From: Paraburkholderia tropica
GTDB lineage: Bacteria > Pseudomonadota > Gammaproteobacteria > Burkholderiales > Burkholderiaceae
Direction: 5' to 3'
Assembly: GCF_900109265.1 (NCBI RefSeq)
Contig: NZ_FNZM01000009.1
Coordinates: forward strand, 186,001 to 250,000
Length of the DNA stretch: 64,000 nucleotides
Below, piece by piece: positions 19,245 to 28,191 of this stretch; the first letter of the stretch is position 1, and every line of letters starts with the position of its first letter. The position numbers and the translations under genes are program-made. The notes below the pieces were generated by a model. It made no database searches and was not told the DNA's origin. It was given only the letters and a program-made list of their open reading frames with translations.

Positions 19245-19508
19245 ATGAAAGAAGGCATTCACCCGGATTACCGCGAAGTTCTGTTCATCGACGTGTCGAA
19301 CGATTTCCGTTTCGTGACGCGCTCGACCATCCAGACGCGCGAAACCGCCGAATTCAACGGCAAGACCTACCCGCTCGCGAAGATCGAAGTCTCGTCGGAA
19401 TCGCATCCGTTCTACACGGGTACGCAGAAGATCATGGACACGGCCGGCCGCGTCGAGAAGTTCAACAAGAAGTTCGGCGCACGCGCTACGGGCAAGGCAG
19501 CGAAGTAA
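19245..19508 (+). CDS. rpmE2: 50S ribosomal protein L31, type B
   Basis: This 87-residue ribosomal protein of the large subunit bridges to the small subunit. The start [12 protein letters not shown] and [12 protein letters not shown] are typical L31 signatures. It has no cysteine, so it is the zinc-independent (type B, C-minus) paralogue that replaces zinc-binding L31 in zinc-poor conditions in other bacteria. The ATG at 19245 follows TAGGAAAG. A strong intrinsic terminator follows. Confidence 0.97.
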   Translation: MKEGIHPDYREVLFIDVSNDFRFVTRSTIQTRETAEFNGKTYPLAKIEVSSESHPFYTGTQKIMDTAGRVEKFNKKFGARATGKAAK

Positions 19509-19552
19509 GCTTCGCTCTCCGGTCATCGTGCCGGACCCGCACAGACGTGTAC

Positions 19553-19580
19553 AAAAAGGGCAGCCCAGGCTGCCCTTTTT
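19553..19580 (+). terminator. intrinsic terminator of rpmE2
   Basis: AAAAAGGGCAGCC (19553-19565) and GGCTGCCCTTTTT (19568-19580) form a 13-bp stem with a 2-base gap and a following T-run. It is symmetrical enough to work on both strands. Confidence 0.93.
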
Positions 19581-19833
19581 TGTTGCCCGCGCCGTCTTAC
19601 CGGATTTTTCCGACGCTTTCCGACGCTTGTTGCAGCTTACGCTGACACACTGCCGCCGACCCGCCGTGACGGTCCGGTTTCGACCATCGACCGTTTCATT
19701 GCGCCGGCAAGCGTTGGCAACAGCTGACAAGCGTCGCTTGCCGTGACGCGCGCGAGCCTGCCCGGCTAGAATGCCGGATGCTCCGCAACGGCCGCCTGCG
19801 ACCGTTGCGCTTACTCGAATTCCCTCGCACTGC

Positions 19834-21588
19834 ATGAAGCCAGCCATTCGCCTGACCGCCTCCGCCACCAGCGCCCTGCCGCGCTGGCTGCTGCTGACCA
19901 TCTGTATCATCTTCGCGTCGTTCGGCCTGTTCGGCCGCGATCCGTGGAAGAACGAGGATGCGGCCGGCTTCGGCGTGATGTGGACCATGGCCGGCGGCAC
20001 CTCGCACGACTGGCTGCTGCCCAACCTCGTCGGCAAGTACGTGACCGAGAACGGTCCGCTCGGCTACTGGCTCGGCGCGCTGTGCATCCGCGTGTTCGCG
20101 CCGTGGGTGGACGCGAGCAACGCCTCGCGCATCGCCACCGGCGTGCTGTTCTGCCTCGCCTGCGCGTTCGTCTGGTACAGCGCCTATCTGCTCGGCCGCC
20201 GCGCCGAAGTGCAGCCGTTCAAATACGCGTTCGGCGGCGAGCCCGAGCCGCGCGACTACGGCCGCACGCTCGCCGACGGCGCCGTGCTGATTCTGCTCGC
20301 CTGCTTCGGTCTCGCCGAGCGCGGCCACGAAACCACGCCGCAGCTGATGCAATTCGTCGGCATCGCGATGCTCGTCTACGGCCTCGTGCGCGCCATCGAC
20401 AAACCCATCCAGGGCGCGCTCTGGTGGGGCCTCGCGCTCGGCATCGTGATGCTCGCGGCCGGCCCCGTGCTGGTTGGCGCCCTGCTGATCGGCACGCTTG
20501 CGATGCTCGCCGTCGCACCCGAAACGCGTTCGCGCTGGCTGCTCGTGGCCGGCTTGCCGGTCGCGCTCGTGGTGGGGCTGTCGTGGCCGCTGCTCACGCT
20601 GCACATCTATCCCGACGACGGCGTCTGGTTCCTCAACCAGTGGGCGCGCACCAACGTCAACGCGTTCGCCGGGCCGCCGGGCACGGTGCTGCGCTACGCG
20701 GCCAAGAATCTGCCGCTGTTCACGTGGCCGGCCTGGCCGCTCGCGATCTGGGCGTGGGTCAGCTGGGCCGGCCTGCGCCGCGCGCCGCACATCGCGATTC
20801 CGCTTTCGGTGATCGTGCCGCTGCTGATCCTCGTGGTCGTGCAGAGCCACGAAACCAATCGCCTCTTCATGCTGGTGCTGCCTGCGGTCTGCGTGCTCGC
20901 GGCTTTCGCTTTGCCCACGCTCAAGCGCGGCGCGATCAATGCGATCGACTGGTTCGCGGTGCTCAGCTTCACGATCCTCAGCACCTTCGTGTGGCTGGTG
21001 TGGCTGGCGGGCATGACGGGTTTCCCGGCGCCGCTCGCGCGCAATCTCGCGCGCCTCGCACCGGGTTTCGCGCCGCAATTCAAGATTCTCTCGTTCGTCT
21101 GCGCCGTGGCCGTGACGCTGTGCTGGATCGCACTCGTGCAATGGCGCGTGGCGCGTCATCCGAAAGTGTTGTGGCGCAGCGTCGTGCTGTCGAGCGGCGG
21201 CACCACGCTGATGTGGGTGCTGCTGATGACGCTCTGGCTGCCGGTCGTGAACTACAGCCGGACCTATAAGGATGTCGCGCAGCAGATCGCCGCGCACCTG
21301 CCCGCCGACTACCAGTGCATCTCGCCCGTGCGCCTCGGCGACGCGCAGATCGCCACCTTCGCCTACTTCGGCAAAATGCACTTCTCGTTCGACGAGGATT
21401 GCGACGTGATCCTGCGACAAGACACCCAGGACTACGGCGAGCCGAGCTCGATGTCGAACTTCGTCTGGAAGCTGGTCTGGGAAGGCCGCCGCGTCGCCGA
21501 CCGCGACGAGCGCTTCCGTCTCTACGTGCGCATCGACCGCCCGCAGCCGCCCGTCAAAAAACACGTCTGGCGCAAGCGCCCCGACTGA
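19834..21588 (+). CDS. ArnT-like membrane glycosyltransferase (GT83/GT39 type)
   Basis: This 584-residue polytopic membrane protein, with about 12 hydrophobic segments, belongs to the PMT/ArnT superfamily, which moves sugars from undecaprenyl-phosphate carriers onto lipid or protein acceptors at the periplasmic face. It begins with a TM helix (LPRWLLLTICIIFASFGLFG). The catalytic-site region after it reads DPWKNEDAAGFG, in place of the SDEGRYA form in the window's true ArnT (46931). The C-terminal ~90 residues form a soluble domain. Acceptor and sugar are unknown; it is a distant paralogue of arnT, not a second copy. The ATG at 19834 gives the usual short N-terminus. The MATE gene starts 7 bp later, suggesting an operon. 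Confidence 0.82.
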   Translation: MKPAIRLTASATSALPRWLLLTICIIFASFGLFGRDPWKNEDAAGFGVMWTMAGGTSHDWLLPNLVGKYVTENGPLGYWLGALCIRVFAPWVDASNASRIATGVLFCLACAFVWYSAYLLGRRAEVQPFKYAFGGEPEPRDYGRTLADGAVLILLACFGLAERGHETTPQLMQFVGIAMLVYGLVRAIDKPIQGALWWGLALGIVMLAAGPVLVGALLIGTLAMLAVAPETRSRWLLVAGLPVALVVGLSWPLLTLHIYPDDGVWFLNQWARTNVNAFAGPPGTVLRYAAKNLPLFTWPAWPLAIWAWVSWAGLRRAPHIAIPLSVIVPLLILVVVQSHETNRLFMLVLPAVCVLAAFALPTLKRGAINAIDWFAVLSFTILSTFVWLVWLAGMTGFPAPLARNLARLAPGFAPQFKILSFVCAVAVTLCWIALVQWRVARHPKVLWRSVVLSSGGTTLMWVLLMTLWLPVVNYSRTYKDVAQQIAAHLPADYQCISPVRLGDAQIATFAYFGKMHFSFDEDCDVILRQDTQDYGEPSSMSNFVWKLVWEGRRVADRDERFRLYVRIDRPQPPVKKHVWRKRPD

Positions 21589-21595
21589 GGCCGCG

Positions 21596-22960
21596 GTGAC
21601 GACGACGTTCCTCGCCGACATACGGCGCATCGCCGGGCTCGCCTGGCCGGTGCTGATCGGCCAGCTCGCGATCATCGCGTTCGGCGTGATCGACACGGCG
21701 ATGGTCGGCCGCTACTCGGCGCTCGATCTCGCCGCGCTCGGCCTCGGATCGTCGATCTACGTCTCGGTGTACATCGGTCTCACGGGCATTCTCACAGCGC
21801 TTCAGCCCGTGACCGCGCAGCTCTACGGCGCGCGCAAGGACACCGAGATCGGTCTGGAAGTGCGCCAGGCCTTCTGGCTCGCACTCGTGCTGATGGTGAT
21901 CGGCTTCACGATCCTCTATTTTCCGGGCCCGCTGCTCGACCTCGCGCGCGCGCCCGAAGCGCTGCGCGAACGCACCATCGGTTATCTGCGGCTGCTGTCG
22001 TTCGGCCTGCCCGCCGCGCTCGCGTTTCGCATCTACAGCTCGCTCGCCAACGCCGTGGGACGGCCGCGTCTCGTGATGTTCCTGCAAGTGGGCGCGCTGA
22101 TCGTCAAGATTCCGCTCAATACCTGGCTGATTTTCGGCGGACTCGGCGTGCCCGCGCTCGGCGGTCCGGGCTGCGCGCTGGCGAGCACGTCGATCAACTG
22201 GGCGCTCGCGTTGTGCGCGGCGATCGCGATCACGCGCGTGGATGTCTTCGAGCCGTTCGAGATTTTCAAGCACTTCTGCTGGCCCGAATGGAAACGGCAA
22301 GCGGAACTGCTCAAGCTCGGCATTCCGATGGGACTCTCGTATCTGATCGAGGTGACGTCCTACACCTTCATGGCGATTTTCATCGCGCGCCTGGGCACGA
22401 CGACGCTCGCCGGACATCAGATCGCCGGGAACATGGGCGCGGTGCTGTACATGACGCCGCTCTCGATCGGCGTGGCGACTTCGACGCTGGTTGCGCAGGC
22501 GCTGGGCGCCGAACGCCACGCGGAGGCGCGCACGCTCGCGCGTCATGGCGTGATGACGGCGGTTGCGATTGCCTGCGTGTTCGGTGCAATCGTGTTCGTG
22601 CTGCGGCCGCTGATCATCGGCGCGTATACGCCCGATCCGGCCGTGGCGATCGCGGCGATGCCGCTGGTTGCGATCGTCACCGTGTATCACGTGTTCGACG
22701 CGCTGCAGATCACCACCGCTTTCGCGCTGCGCGCCTACAAGGTCGCCGTGGTGCCGACCGTGATCTACGCGATCGCGCTCTGGGGCGTGGGACTGGGCGG
22801 TGGCTACGCGCTCGGCTTCGATGTGTTCGGCAACCTGCCCGTCTGGGCGACCGGCGCGCGCGGTTTCTGGCTCGCCAATGCGGCCAGTCTGGTGATCGCG
22901 GGCGCAGGGCTCGCGGTGTATTTGCAGCGTGTGAGCACGCGGTATTTAAAGGCGGCGTAG
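21596..22960 (+). CDS. MATE-family efflux transporter
   Basis: This 454-residue inner-membrane multidrug/toxic-compound extrusion protein (NorM type) exports cationic drugs or other small molecules in exchange for Na+ or H+. It has twelve hydrophobic segments. Signatures include AWPVLIGQLAIIAFGVIDTAMVG in TM1 and the repeated second-half motif GIPMGLSYLIEVTSYTFMAIF, and the internal repeat is visible. Translation appears to start at GTG (21596), since the first hydrophobic segment follows directly. It lies 7 bp after the ArnT-like gene, so the two are probably co-transcribed. The following 140 bp to lipA contain no gene. Confidence 0.9.
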   Translation: MTTTFLADIRRIAGLAWPVLIGQLAIIAFGVIDTAMVGRYSALDLAALGLGSSIYVSVYIGLTGILTALQPVTAQLYGARKDTEIGLEVRQAFWLALVLMVIGFTILYFPGPLLDLARAPEALRERTIGYLRLLSFGLPAALAFRIYSSLANAVGRPRLVMFLQVGALIVKIPLNTWLIFGGLGVPALGGPGCALASTSINWALALCAAIAITRVDVFEPFEIFKHFCWPEWKRQAELLKLGIPMGLSYLIEVTSYTFMAIFIARLGTTTLAGHQIAGNMGAVLYMTPLSIGVATSTLVAQALGAERHAEARTLARHGVMTAVAIACVFGAIVFVLRPLIIGAYTPDPAVAIAAMPLVAIVTVYHVFDALQITTAFALRAYKVAVVPTVIYAIALWGVGLGGGYALGFDVFGNLPVWATGARGFWLANAASLVIAGAGLAVYLQRVSTRYLKAA

Positions 22961-23101
22961 TCGAAGCGATGATGGCGGCGAGGCCGACGTCATCGCGTTA
23001 AAGACCGGCGTTTTCATTTAGCACTCGACGTGGTCGAACCGCCACCGCCCCGAGTTGCAGAATCGCGCACACTTGGCAGTTAGTTGCGTAACTCGTCGAC
23101 A

Positions 23102-24100
23102 TCACGCCACCCCGCGCGCCGCCTCCACCGTCTGCGCGGCGTGATACGACGACCGCACCAGTGGCCCCGCCACCACCTCGCGAAAGCCCATCGCCAGGCC
23201 CGCCTCGCGCAGCGCCGCGAATTCGTCCGGATGCACGTAACGCCGCACCGGCAAATGAAACCGCGACGGCGCCAGATACTGCCCGATCGTCAGCACCTCC
23301 ACGTCGTGCTCGCGCAGATCGCGCATGGTTTCGAGCAATTGCGCATCGGTTTCGCCGAGCCCGACCATCAGCCCCGACTTCGTGACGAGCGCCCCACCCG
23401 CGCCACTCGCGGCCTTCGCGCGCGCCAGCAGTTGCAGCGAGCCGCGATAATCCGCGCCCGGACGCGCCGCGCGATACAGCGACGGCACCGTCTCGATGTT
23501 GTGATTGAACACATCGGGCCACGCCGCCGAAAGCGCATCGAGCGCGCGCTCGATGCGTCCGCGAAAATCCGGCGTCAGCACCTCGACGCCAATGCCCGGC
23601 ACGCGCTCGCGCACCCGCGCGACGCAGCGCGCGAAATGCGCCGCGCCGCCGTCGCGCAGATCGTCGCGATCGACCGACGTGATCACCACATGCCGTAAGC
23701 CGAGCGCCGCGACCGCCGACGCGAGATGCGCGGGTTCATCCTCATCGAGCGGCGCCGGCCGCCCGTGCGCGACGTCGCAGAACGGACAGCGCCGCGTGCA
23801 CAGCCCGCCCATGATCATGAACGTGGCCGTGCGCTGCGCGAAGCACTCGCCGATGTTCGGGCACATCGCCTCCTCGCACACCGAATGCAGCCGATGCTCG
23901 CGCAGCACGGCCGCCACGTCGGCGACCGTCGTGCTCATCATCGGGCGCGCGCGCAGCCAGGGCGGCTTGGGCAACGCCGCGCCCTCGCCCGCCGGCACGA
24001 TCTTGACGGGAATGCGCGCGAGCTTCTCGCGGCTGCGCAAGCCGTGCTGGCCGAGCGCGGTGTCGCCGGCGCGCGGCATGTCGGACGCGACGGGCTCCAT
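23102..24100 (-). CDS. lipA: lipoyl synthase of the acetoin operon
   Basis: This radical-SAM enzyme inserts two sulfurs into octanoyl groups on E2 proteins to make lipoate. The 332-residue protein has the auxiliary-cluster motif [12 protein letters not shown] and the radical-SAM motif CTRRCPFC, plus the C-terminal RSSYHA signature. It starts one base after acoC. Burkholderia relatives carry another lipA next to lipB elsewhere; this one is the operon's own copy and should serve the lipoyl domain of AcoC. The first ~20 residues lack the acidic start common in housekeeping LipA. No terminator is seen downstream. Confidence 0.94.
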   Translation of the reverse strand: MEPVASDMPRAGDTALGQHGLRSREKLARIPVKIVPAGEGAALPKPPWLRARPMMSTTVADVAAVLREHRLHSVCEEAMCPNIGECFAQRTATFMIMGGLCTRRCPFCDVAHGRPAPLDEDEPAHLASAVAALGLRHVVITSVDRDDLRDGGAAHFARCVARVRERVPGIGVEVLTPDFRGRIERALDALSAAWPDVFNHNIETVPSLYRAARPGADYRGSLQLLARAKAASGAGGALVTKSGLMVGLGETDAQLLETMRDLREHDVEVLTIGQYLAPSRFHLPVRRYVHPDEFAALREAGLAMGFREVVAGPLVRSSYHAAQTVEAARGVA

Positions 24101-24101
24101 C

Positions 24102-25223
24102 TCAGCCTCCCGCGTCGAAAAAAGCCTTGAGCAGCCGGTTGATCTCGGCGGCGGCTTCCATCTGCACCATATGCCCCTTGCCCGCGATCACCTCGACCTG
24201 CACCGTGGGCGCGAGTCCCTGCGCGTGGCGCGCCGGAATGATCTGATCGGCGTCGCCCCAGATCACCAGCACTTTGGGCGCGAGCGTCGAGAGCCGGTCG
24301 CGGAACACACGCCGCTGCGCGCCGCCCGCAAAACTCTGCGAAGCGATCTTCGCGAGCGCGTCCTGCACGCCTTCGAGCCGCTTGTACTTCACAAGGTCCT
24401 CGACGAGCTGACGCGTGACGAGCGCCGGATCGGCGAACAGCTTCGTCACGTGCGGCTTGAGCACGTTGCGGTTCGTTGCGCTCGCGAAGCCCTCGATATA
24501 CGCACCATCGATTTCGTCGCCGAGACCCGCGCTCGCGATCAGCGAGAGCGACGCGACCCGCGTAGGCGCGCGCTCAGCCACGGCCATCGCCACCGCGCCG
24601 CCCAGCGAATGCCCGACCAGATGCGCGCGCTCGATCTTCTGCGTGTCTAGAAAATCGATCACGCTCTGCGCGAGTTCGTCGAGCGCGCCGCTTTCGACCG
24701 CCTTGCCCGACTCGCCATGCCCCGGCAGATCGAGCGCCCACACGGTGCGTCGCGTCGCGAGATCGGCGTGATTGAACAGCCAGTTGTTGAGATCGCCGCC
24801 GAAACCGTGGATCAGCACCACGGGTGTGCCGTCGCCCTCGCCCAGCTTCAGCCAGCGCACCGTGCGGCCACCGATCTGCGCCTTCTCCGGCTGGGGGCCC
24901 GCGTCGGCGTCGCCCGCTTTGGCAGGCACGAAGTCGCGCTGGAATTCGGCGACGGCCGCATCGATTTCGGCGTCCGATGTTTCCTGATCTGCAACGACGC
25001 CGAGCAACGCGCCCACCGGCAGCGTATCGCCCTCCTGCGCAATCTGTCGTCGCAAGATGCCGTCGAACGCGCACTCGACGCCCGAGGCGATCTTGTCGGA
25101 TTCGACGTCGAGCAGTTCGTCGCCCTTCGAGACTTTGTCGCCGGGCGATTTGAGCCAGCCGTTCACCTGGCCCTGCTCCATCGACAAGCCCCATTTGGGC
25201 ATCGTGATCATGTGAATCGGCAT
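24102..25223 (-). CDS. acoC: acetoin dehydrogenase E2 (dihydrolipoyl acetyltransferase)
   Basis: AcoC is the E2 of the acetoin dehydrogenase complex. It takes the acetyl group produced by AcoAB and hands it to CoA. The 373-residue protein has a single lipoyl domain at residues 1-80 (lipoylated Lys in [10 protein letters not shown]). A linker leads to an alpha/beta-hydrolase-like domain (nucleophile elbow GHSLGG, oxyanion region VLIHGFGGD) in place of the usual catalytic acyltransferase domain. That architecture is characteristic of AcoC. The start at [11 protein letters not shown] was chosen because it opens the lipoyl fold. Gaps are 4 bp to acoB and 1 bp to lipA. Confidence 0.94.
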   Translation of the reverse strand: MPIHMITMPKWGLSMEQGQVNGWLKSPGDKVSKGDELLDVESDKIASGVECAFDGILRRQIAQEGDTLPVGALLGVVADQETSDAEIDAAVAEFQRDFVPAKAGDADAGPQPEKAQIGGRTVRWLKLGEGDGTPVVLIHGFGGDLNNWLFNHADLATRRTVWALDLPGHGESGKAVESGALDELAQSVIDFLDTQKIERAHLVGHSLGGAVAMAVAERAPTRVASLSLIASAGLGDEIDGAYIEGFASATNRNVLKPHVTKLFADPALVTRQLVEDLVKYKRLEGVQDALAKIASQSFAGGAQRRVFRDRLSTLAPKVLVIWGDADQIIPARHAQGLAPTVQVEVIAGKGHMVQMEAAAEINRLLKAFFDAGG

Positions 25224-25227
25224 GACT

Positions 25228-26232
25228 TCAGCTCCTTGCGGCACGCGCGGCGGCGGCGATCTGATCCGCCGAGGGGATGTAAATGTCTTCGAGCGAGGCC
25301 GCGAACGGCACCGGCGTATGCGGCGCGGTGACCATGCCGACCGGCGCTTTCAGGTCGTGAAACGCTTTCTGCGCGACCAGCGCGGCGATGTCCGTGGCCA
25401 TCGAGCAGCGCGGATTCGCTTCGTCCACCACCACCACGCGACCCGTGCGGCTCACGCTTTCGAGGATCGTGTCCTCGTCGAGCGGCGAGGTCGTGCGCAG
25501 ATCGATCACGTCGGCTTCGATGCCGTCTTTCGCGAGCTTCTGCGCCGCGTCGAGCGCGTAGTGCACCATGCGCCCATAAGTGACGATCGTCACGTCGTCG
25601 CCATCGCGCACGATATTGGCCTCGCCGAACGGAATCGAATACGACTCCTCGGGCACGTCGCCTTCCATCGTGTAGAGCAGCTTGTGCTCGCAGAAAATCA
25701 CCGGATCGTTGTCGCGGATCGCGGCGATCATGAGCCCCTTCGCGTCATACGGCGTGGCCGGGCACACGACCTTGAGCCCCGGAATATGCGTGAACAGCGA
25801 CGTGAGCATCTGCGAGTGCTGCGCGGCCGCGCGCAGACCCGCGCCGCACATCGTGCGAATCACGACGGGCGTGACCGCCTTGCCGCCGAACATATAGCGG
25901 AACTTGGCCGCCTGATTGAAAATCTGGTCGAAGCACACGCCCATGAAGTCGATGAACATCAGCTCCGCCACCGGCCGCAGGCCGCACGCCGCCGCGCCCA
26001 CCGCCGTGCCGATAAACCCGCCTTCGGAGAGCGGCGTATCGAGCACGCGGCCCGGAAACTTGCCGTACAGCCCTTTCGTCACGCCGAGCACGCCGCCCCA
26101 TGCGTCCTGCTCGCCGGGCGCACCCGCGCCGCCCGCGTTGTCCTCGCCCATCACGATCACGCTTTCGTCGCGTGTCATTTCTTGTGCAAGCGCTTCGTTG
26201 ATCGCCTGCGAATAAGTGATTTTCCGTGCCAT
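25228..26232 (-). CDS. acoB: acetoin dehydrogenase E1 beta subunit
   Basis: AcoB pairs with AcoA to form the thiamin-diphosphate-dependent E1 that cleaves acetoin to acetaldehyde and an acetyl unit. The 334-residue protein has the transketolase pyrimidine-binding domain first (RDESVIVMGEDN, with the conserved Glu; GGVLGVTKGL). The transketolase C domain follows (DVIDLRTTSPLDEDTI, then GRVVVVDEANP). Length and motifs are typical of 2-oxoacid dehydrogenase E1-beta proteins. It has an AGGAGACA ribosome site and lies 56 bp after acoA. Confidence 0.95.
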   Translation of the reverse strand: MARKITYSQAINEALAQEMTRDESVIVMGEDNAGGAGAPGEQDAWGGVLGVTKGLYGKFPGRVLDTPLSEGGFIGTAVGAAACGLRPVAELMFIDFMGVCFDQIFNQAAKFRYMFGGKAVTPVVIRTMCGAGLRAAAQHSQMLTSLFTHIPGLKVVCPATPYDAKGLMIAAIRDNDPVIFCEHKLLYTMEGDVPEESYSIPFGEANIVRDGDDVTIVTYGRMVHYALDAAQKLAKDGIEADVIDLRTTSPLDEDTILESVSRTGRVVVVDEANPRCSMATDIAALVAQKAFHDLKAPVGMVTAPHTPVPFAASLEDIYIPSADQIAAAARAARS

Positions 26233-26288
26233 TTTTGTCTCCTTGATCTGGAATCCTGACTAATCATCGTTCCCGGCGCAGCAGGCGC

Positions 26289-27266
26289 TCAGGGATAGGA
26301 CACGTACACATCGGTCAGCAGCGCTTCGGGCGCAGGCAGCGGCGCGGCCTTCGCCTTGGCCACCGCGTCGTCGATCAGCGCCTTCACTTCCGTATCGACT
26401 TTGCGCAGGTCGTCGGTGCTGGCGAGCTCCGCGCGCACCACGCGCTCCTCGAAACGCTTGAGGCAATCCTTTTCCTCGCGCAGCTTCTGCACTTCGCCGG
26501 GCGCGCGATAGGTCTGCGCATCGCCTTCGAAATGGCCGAAATAGCGCGACAGTTTCATTTCGACGAGCGTCGGGCCGCCGCCGTTGCGCGCCCGCGCGAT
26601 GGCTTCGCCGAGCGCTTCATAAACGGCGAAGAAGTCGAATCCGTCGACGATCACACCAGGCATGCCGAAGCCGTTGGCGCGATCGGCGATATTGTCCGCG
26701 GCCACCGACCATGTCGATGACGTCGCTTCCGCGTAACCGTTGTTTTCGGCGACGAAAATCACCGGCAGACGCCACACCGAAGCGAGATTCATCGACTCGA
26801 AGATCACGCCTTGATTCGACGCGCCATCGCCGAAAAAGCACACGCCCACGCCGCCGGTTTTCTTCTGCTTCGCCGCGAGCGCCGCGCCGCATGTAAGCGG
26901 CCCGCCCGCCCCGACGATGCCGTTCGCGCCCAGCATGCCCTTTGAAAGATCGGCGATATGCATCGAGCCGCCCTTGCCGCGACACGAACCGGTTTCGCGC
27001 CCGTAGATCTCGGCCATCATCTCGCGCACGTCCACGCCCTTGGCGATGCAATGGCCGTGACCGCGGTGCGTGGTGGCCACGTAATCGGCGTCGTTCAGGT
27101 GGCTCATGACGCCGACCGCCGACGCCTCCTCGCCCGCATAGAGATGCACGAAGCCCGGAATCTCGCCGGTCGCGAACTCGACGTGCAGACGCTCCTCGAA
27201 TTCACGGATCGTGCGCATCGAGCGATACGCCGTGAGCAACTGCTCCTTGTTCAACTGATTCGACAT
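26289..27266 (-). CDS. acoA: acetoin dehydrogenase E1 alpha subunit
   Basis: AcoA is the TPP-binding E1 alpha subunit. The 325-residue protein holds the TPP motif GDGASNQG followed ~25 residues later by AENNGYAEA. It also has the typical GHGHCIAKG and GSCRGKGGSMHIADL segments of the 2-oxoacid dehydrogenase alpha family. The ATG at 27266 (MSNQLNKEQLL) follows AGGAGACAACC; a longer upstream reading lacks a ribosome site. It lies 55 bp after the SDR gene. Confidence 0.95.
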   Translation of the reverse strand: MSNQLNKEQLLTAYRSMRTIREFEERLHVEFATGEIPGFVHLYAGEEASAVGVMSHLNDADYVATTHRGHGHCIAKGVDVREMMAEIYGRETGSCRGKGGSMHIADLSKGMLGANGIVGAGGPLTCGAALAAKQKKTGGVGVCFFGDGASNQGVIFESMNLASVWRLPVIFVAENNGYAEATSSTWSVAADNIADRANGFGMPGVIVDGFDFFAVYEALGEAIARARNGGGPTLVEMKLSRYFGHFEGDAQTYRAPGEVQKLREEKDCLKRFEERVVRAELASTDDLRKVDTEVKALIDDAVAKAKAAPLPAPEALLTDVYVSYP

Positions 27267-27321
27267 GGTTGTCTCCTGATGAAACACAATGAGTCGTGCC
27301 TGAGTCGTTTCTGCGTTGCCT

Positions 27322-28098
27322 TCAATGAAACGTGAAGCCTCCATCGACGTTCACCGACTGGCCGGTGACGTTGTCCATCGTCGCGAAGAACAGGGCGAGC
27401 CGCCCCATGTCCTCCGGCGTTTGCGCGCGGCCTTGCGGAATCAGCGCAAGCTGATGGCGCTGCCACGATTGCTCGACGCTCTCGCCTTCGTTCTTCCATT
27501 CGTCGGAGAGCCGGTCCCACATGTAGGTGCGCACGATGCCCGGACAGATCGCGTTGACCGTGATGCCCTCGCGCGCGACTTCCTTCGCGAGCGCGTTCGT
27601 GAAGCCGACCACCGCGAACTTCGAGGCGCTGTAGTGCGCGAGATTCGGAAAGCCTTCCTTGCCCGCGATCGACGCGACGTTGATGATGCGACCGCGCTTT
27701 TGCATCAGAAAATGCGGCAGCGCCGCCTTGCAGCCGAGAAACGTGCCCTTTGCGTTCACGTCCATGACGAAGTCCCAGTCGCGCTCCGATAGCTCGGCGA
27801 CCGGATGAATCGAAATCACGCCCGCGCAGTTCACGAGAATGTCGAGCCCGCCGAGTTCCGAAATCGCCCGCGCGATCATCCCGTCGATCTGCGCGGCCTG
27901 CGTGACGTCGACCTTGCAGGTGAGCACGCGGCGGCCGAGTTCCTGCACCTCCTTCGCGGTCTGTGCGAGCGCTTCGTCGAGCAGATCGGCGAGCAAGACA
28001 TCGGCGCCCGCACGCGCGAGCGTGAGCGCTATGCCGCGTCCGATACCGCGCGCGCCGCCGGTGACGACCGCGACCTGGCCTTTGAGGGGTTCGTCCAT
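27322..28098 (-). CDS. SDR dehydrogenase, acetoin/2,3-butanediol type candidate
   Basis: This 258-residue classical short-chain dehydrogenase binds NAD(P) through TGGARGIGRG. It has the NCAG motif and the catalytic Ser-Tyr-Lys set (VASIAGKEGFPNLAHYSASK). Being second in the aco operon, it probably interconverts 2,3-butanediol and acetoin, which would feed the dehydrogenase complex. That assignment rests on context, since the SDR fold alone does not fix substrate. The start at 28098 (MDEPLKGQ) follows AGGAGACATCAGC; upstream codons are not homologous. Confidence 0.88.
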   Translation of the reverse strand: MDEPLKGQVAVVTGGARGIGRGIALTLARAGADVLLADLLDEALAQTAKEVQELGRRVLTCKVDVTQAAQIDGMIARAISELGGLDILVNCAGVISIHPVAELSERDWDFVMDVNAKGTFLGCKAALPHFLMQKRGRIINVASIAGKEGFPNLAHYSASKFAVVGFTNALAKEVAREGITVNAICPGIVRTYMWDRLSDEWKNEGESVEQSWQRHQLALIPQGRAQTPEDMGRLALFFATMDNVTGQSVNVDGGFTFH

Positions 28099-28191
28099 GC
28101 TGATGTCTCCTGTTTTTAAGGGGTTGGCGAGAAAAACCTTCAAACGCGCCGGCATGCGTACACCTGCGCACACATGCGCGGACCTGCGTCC

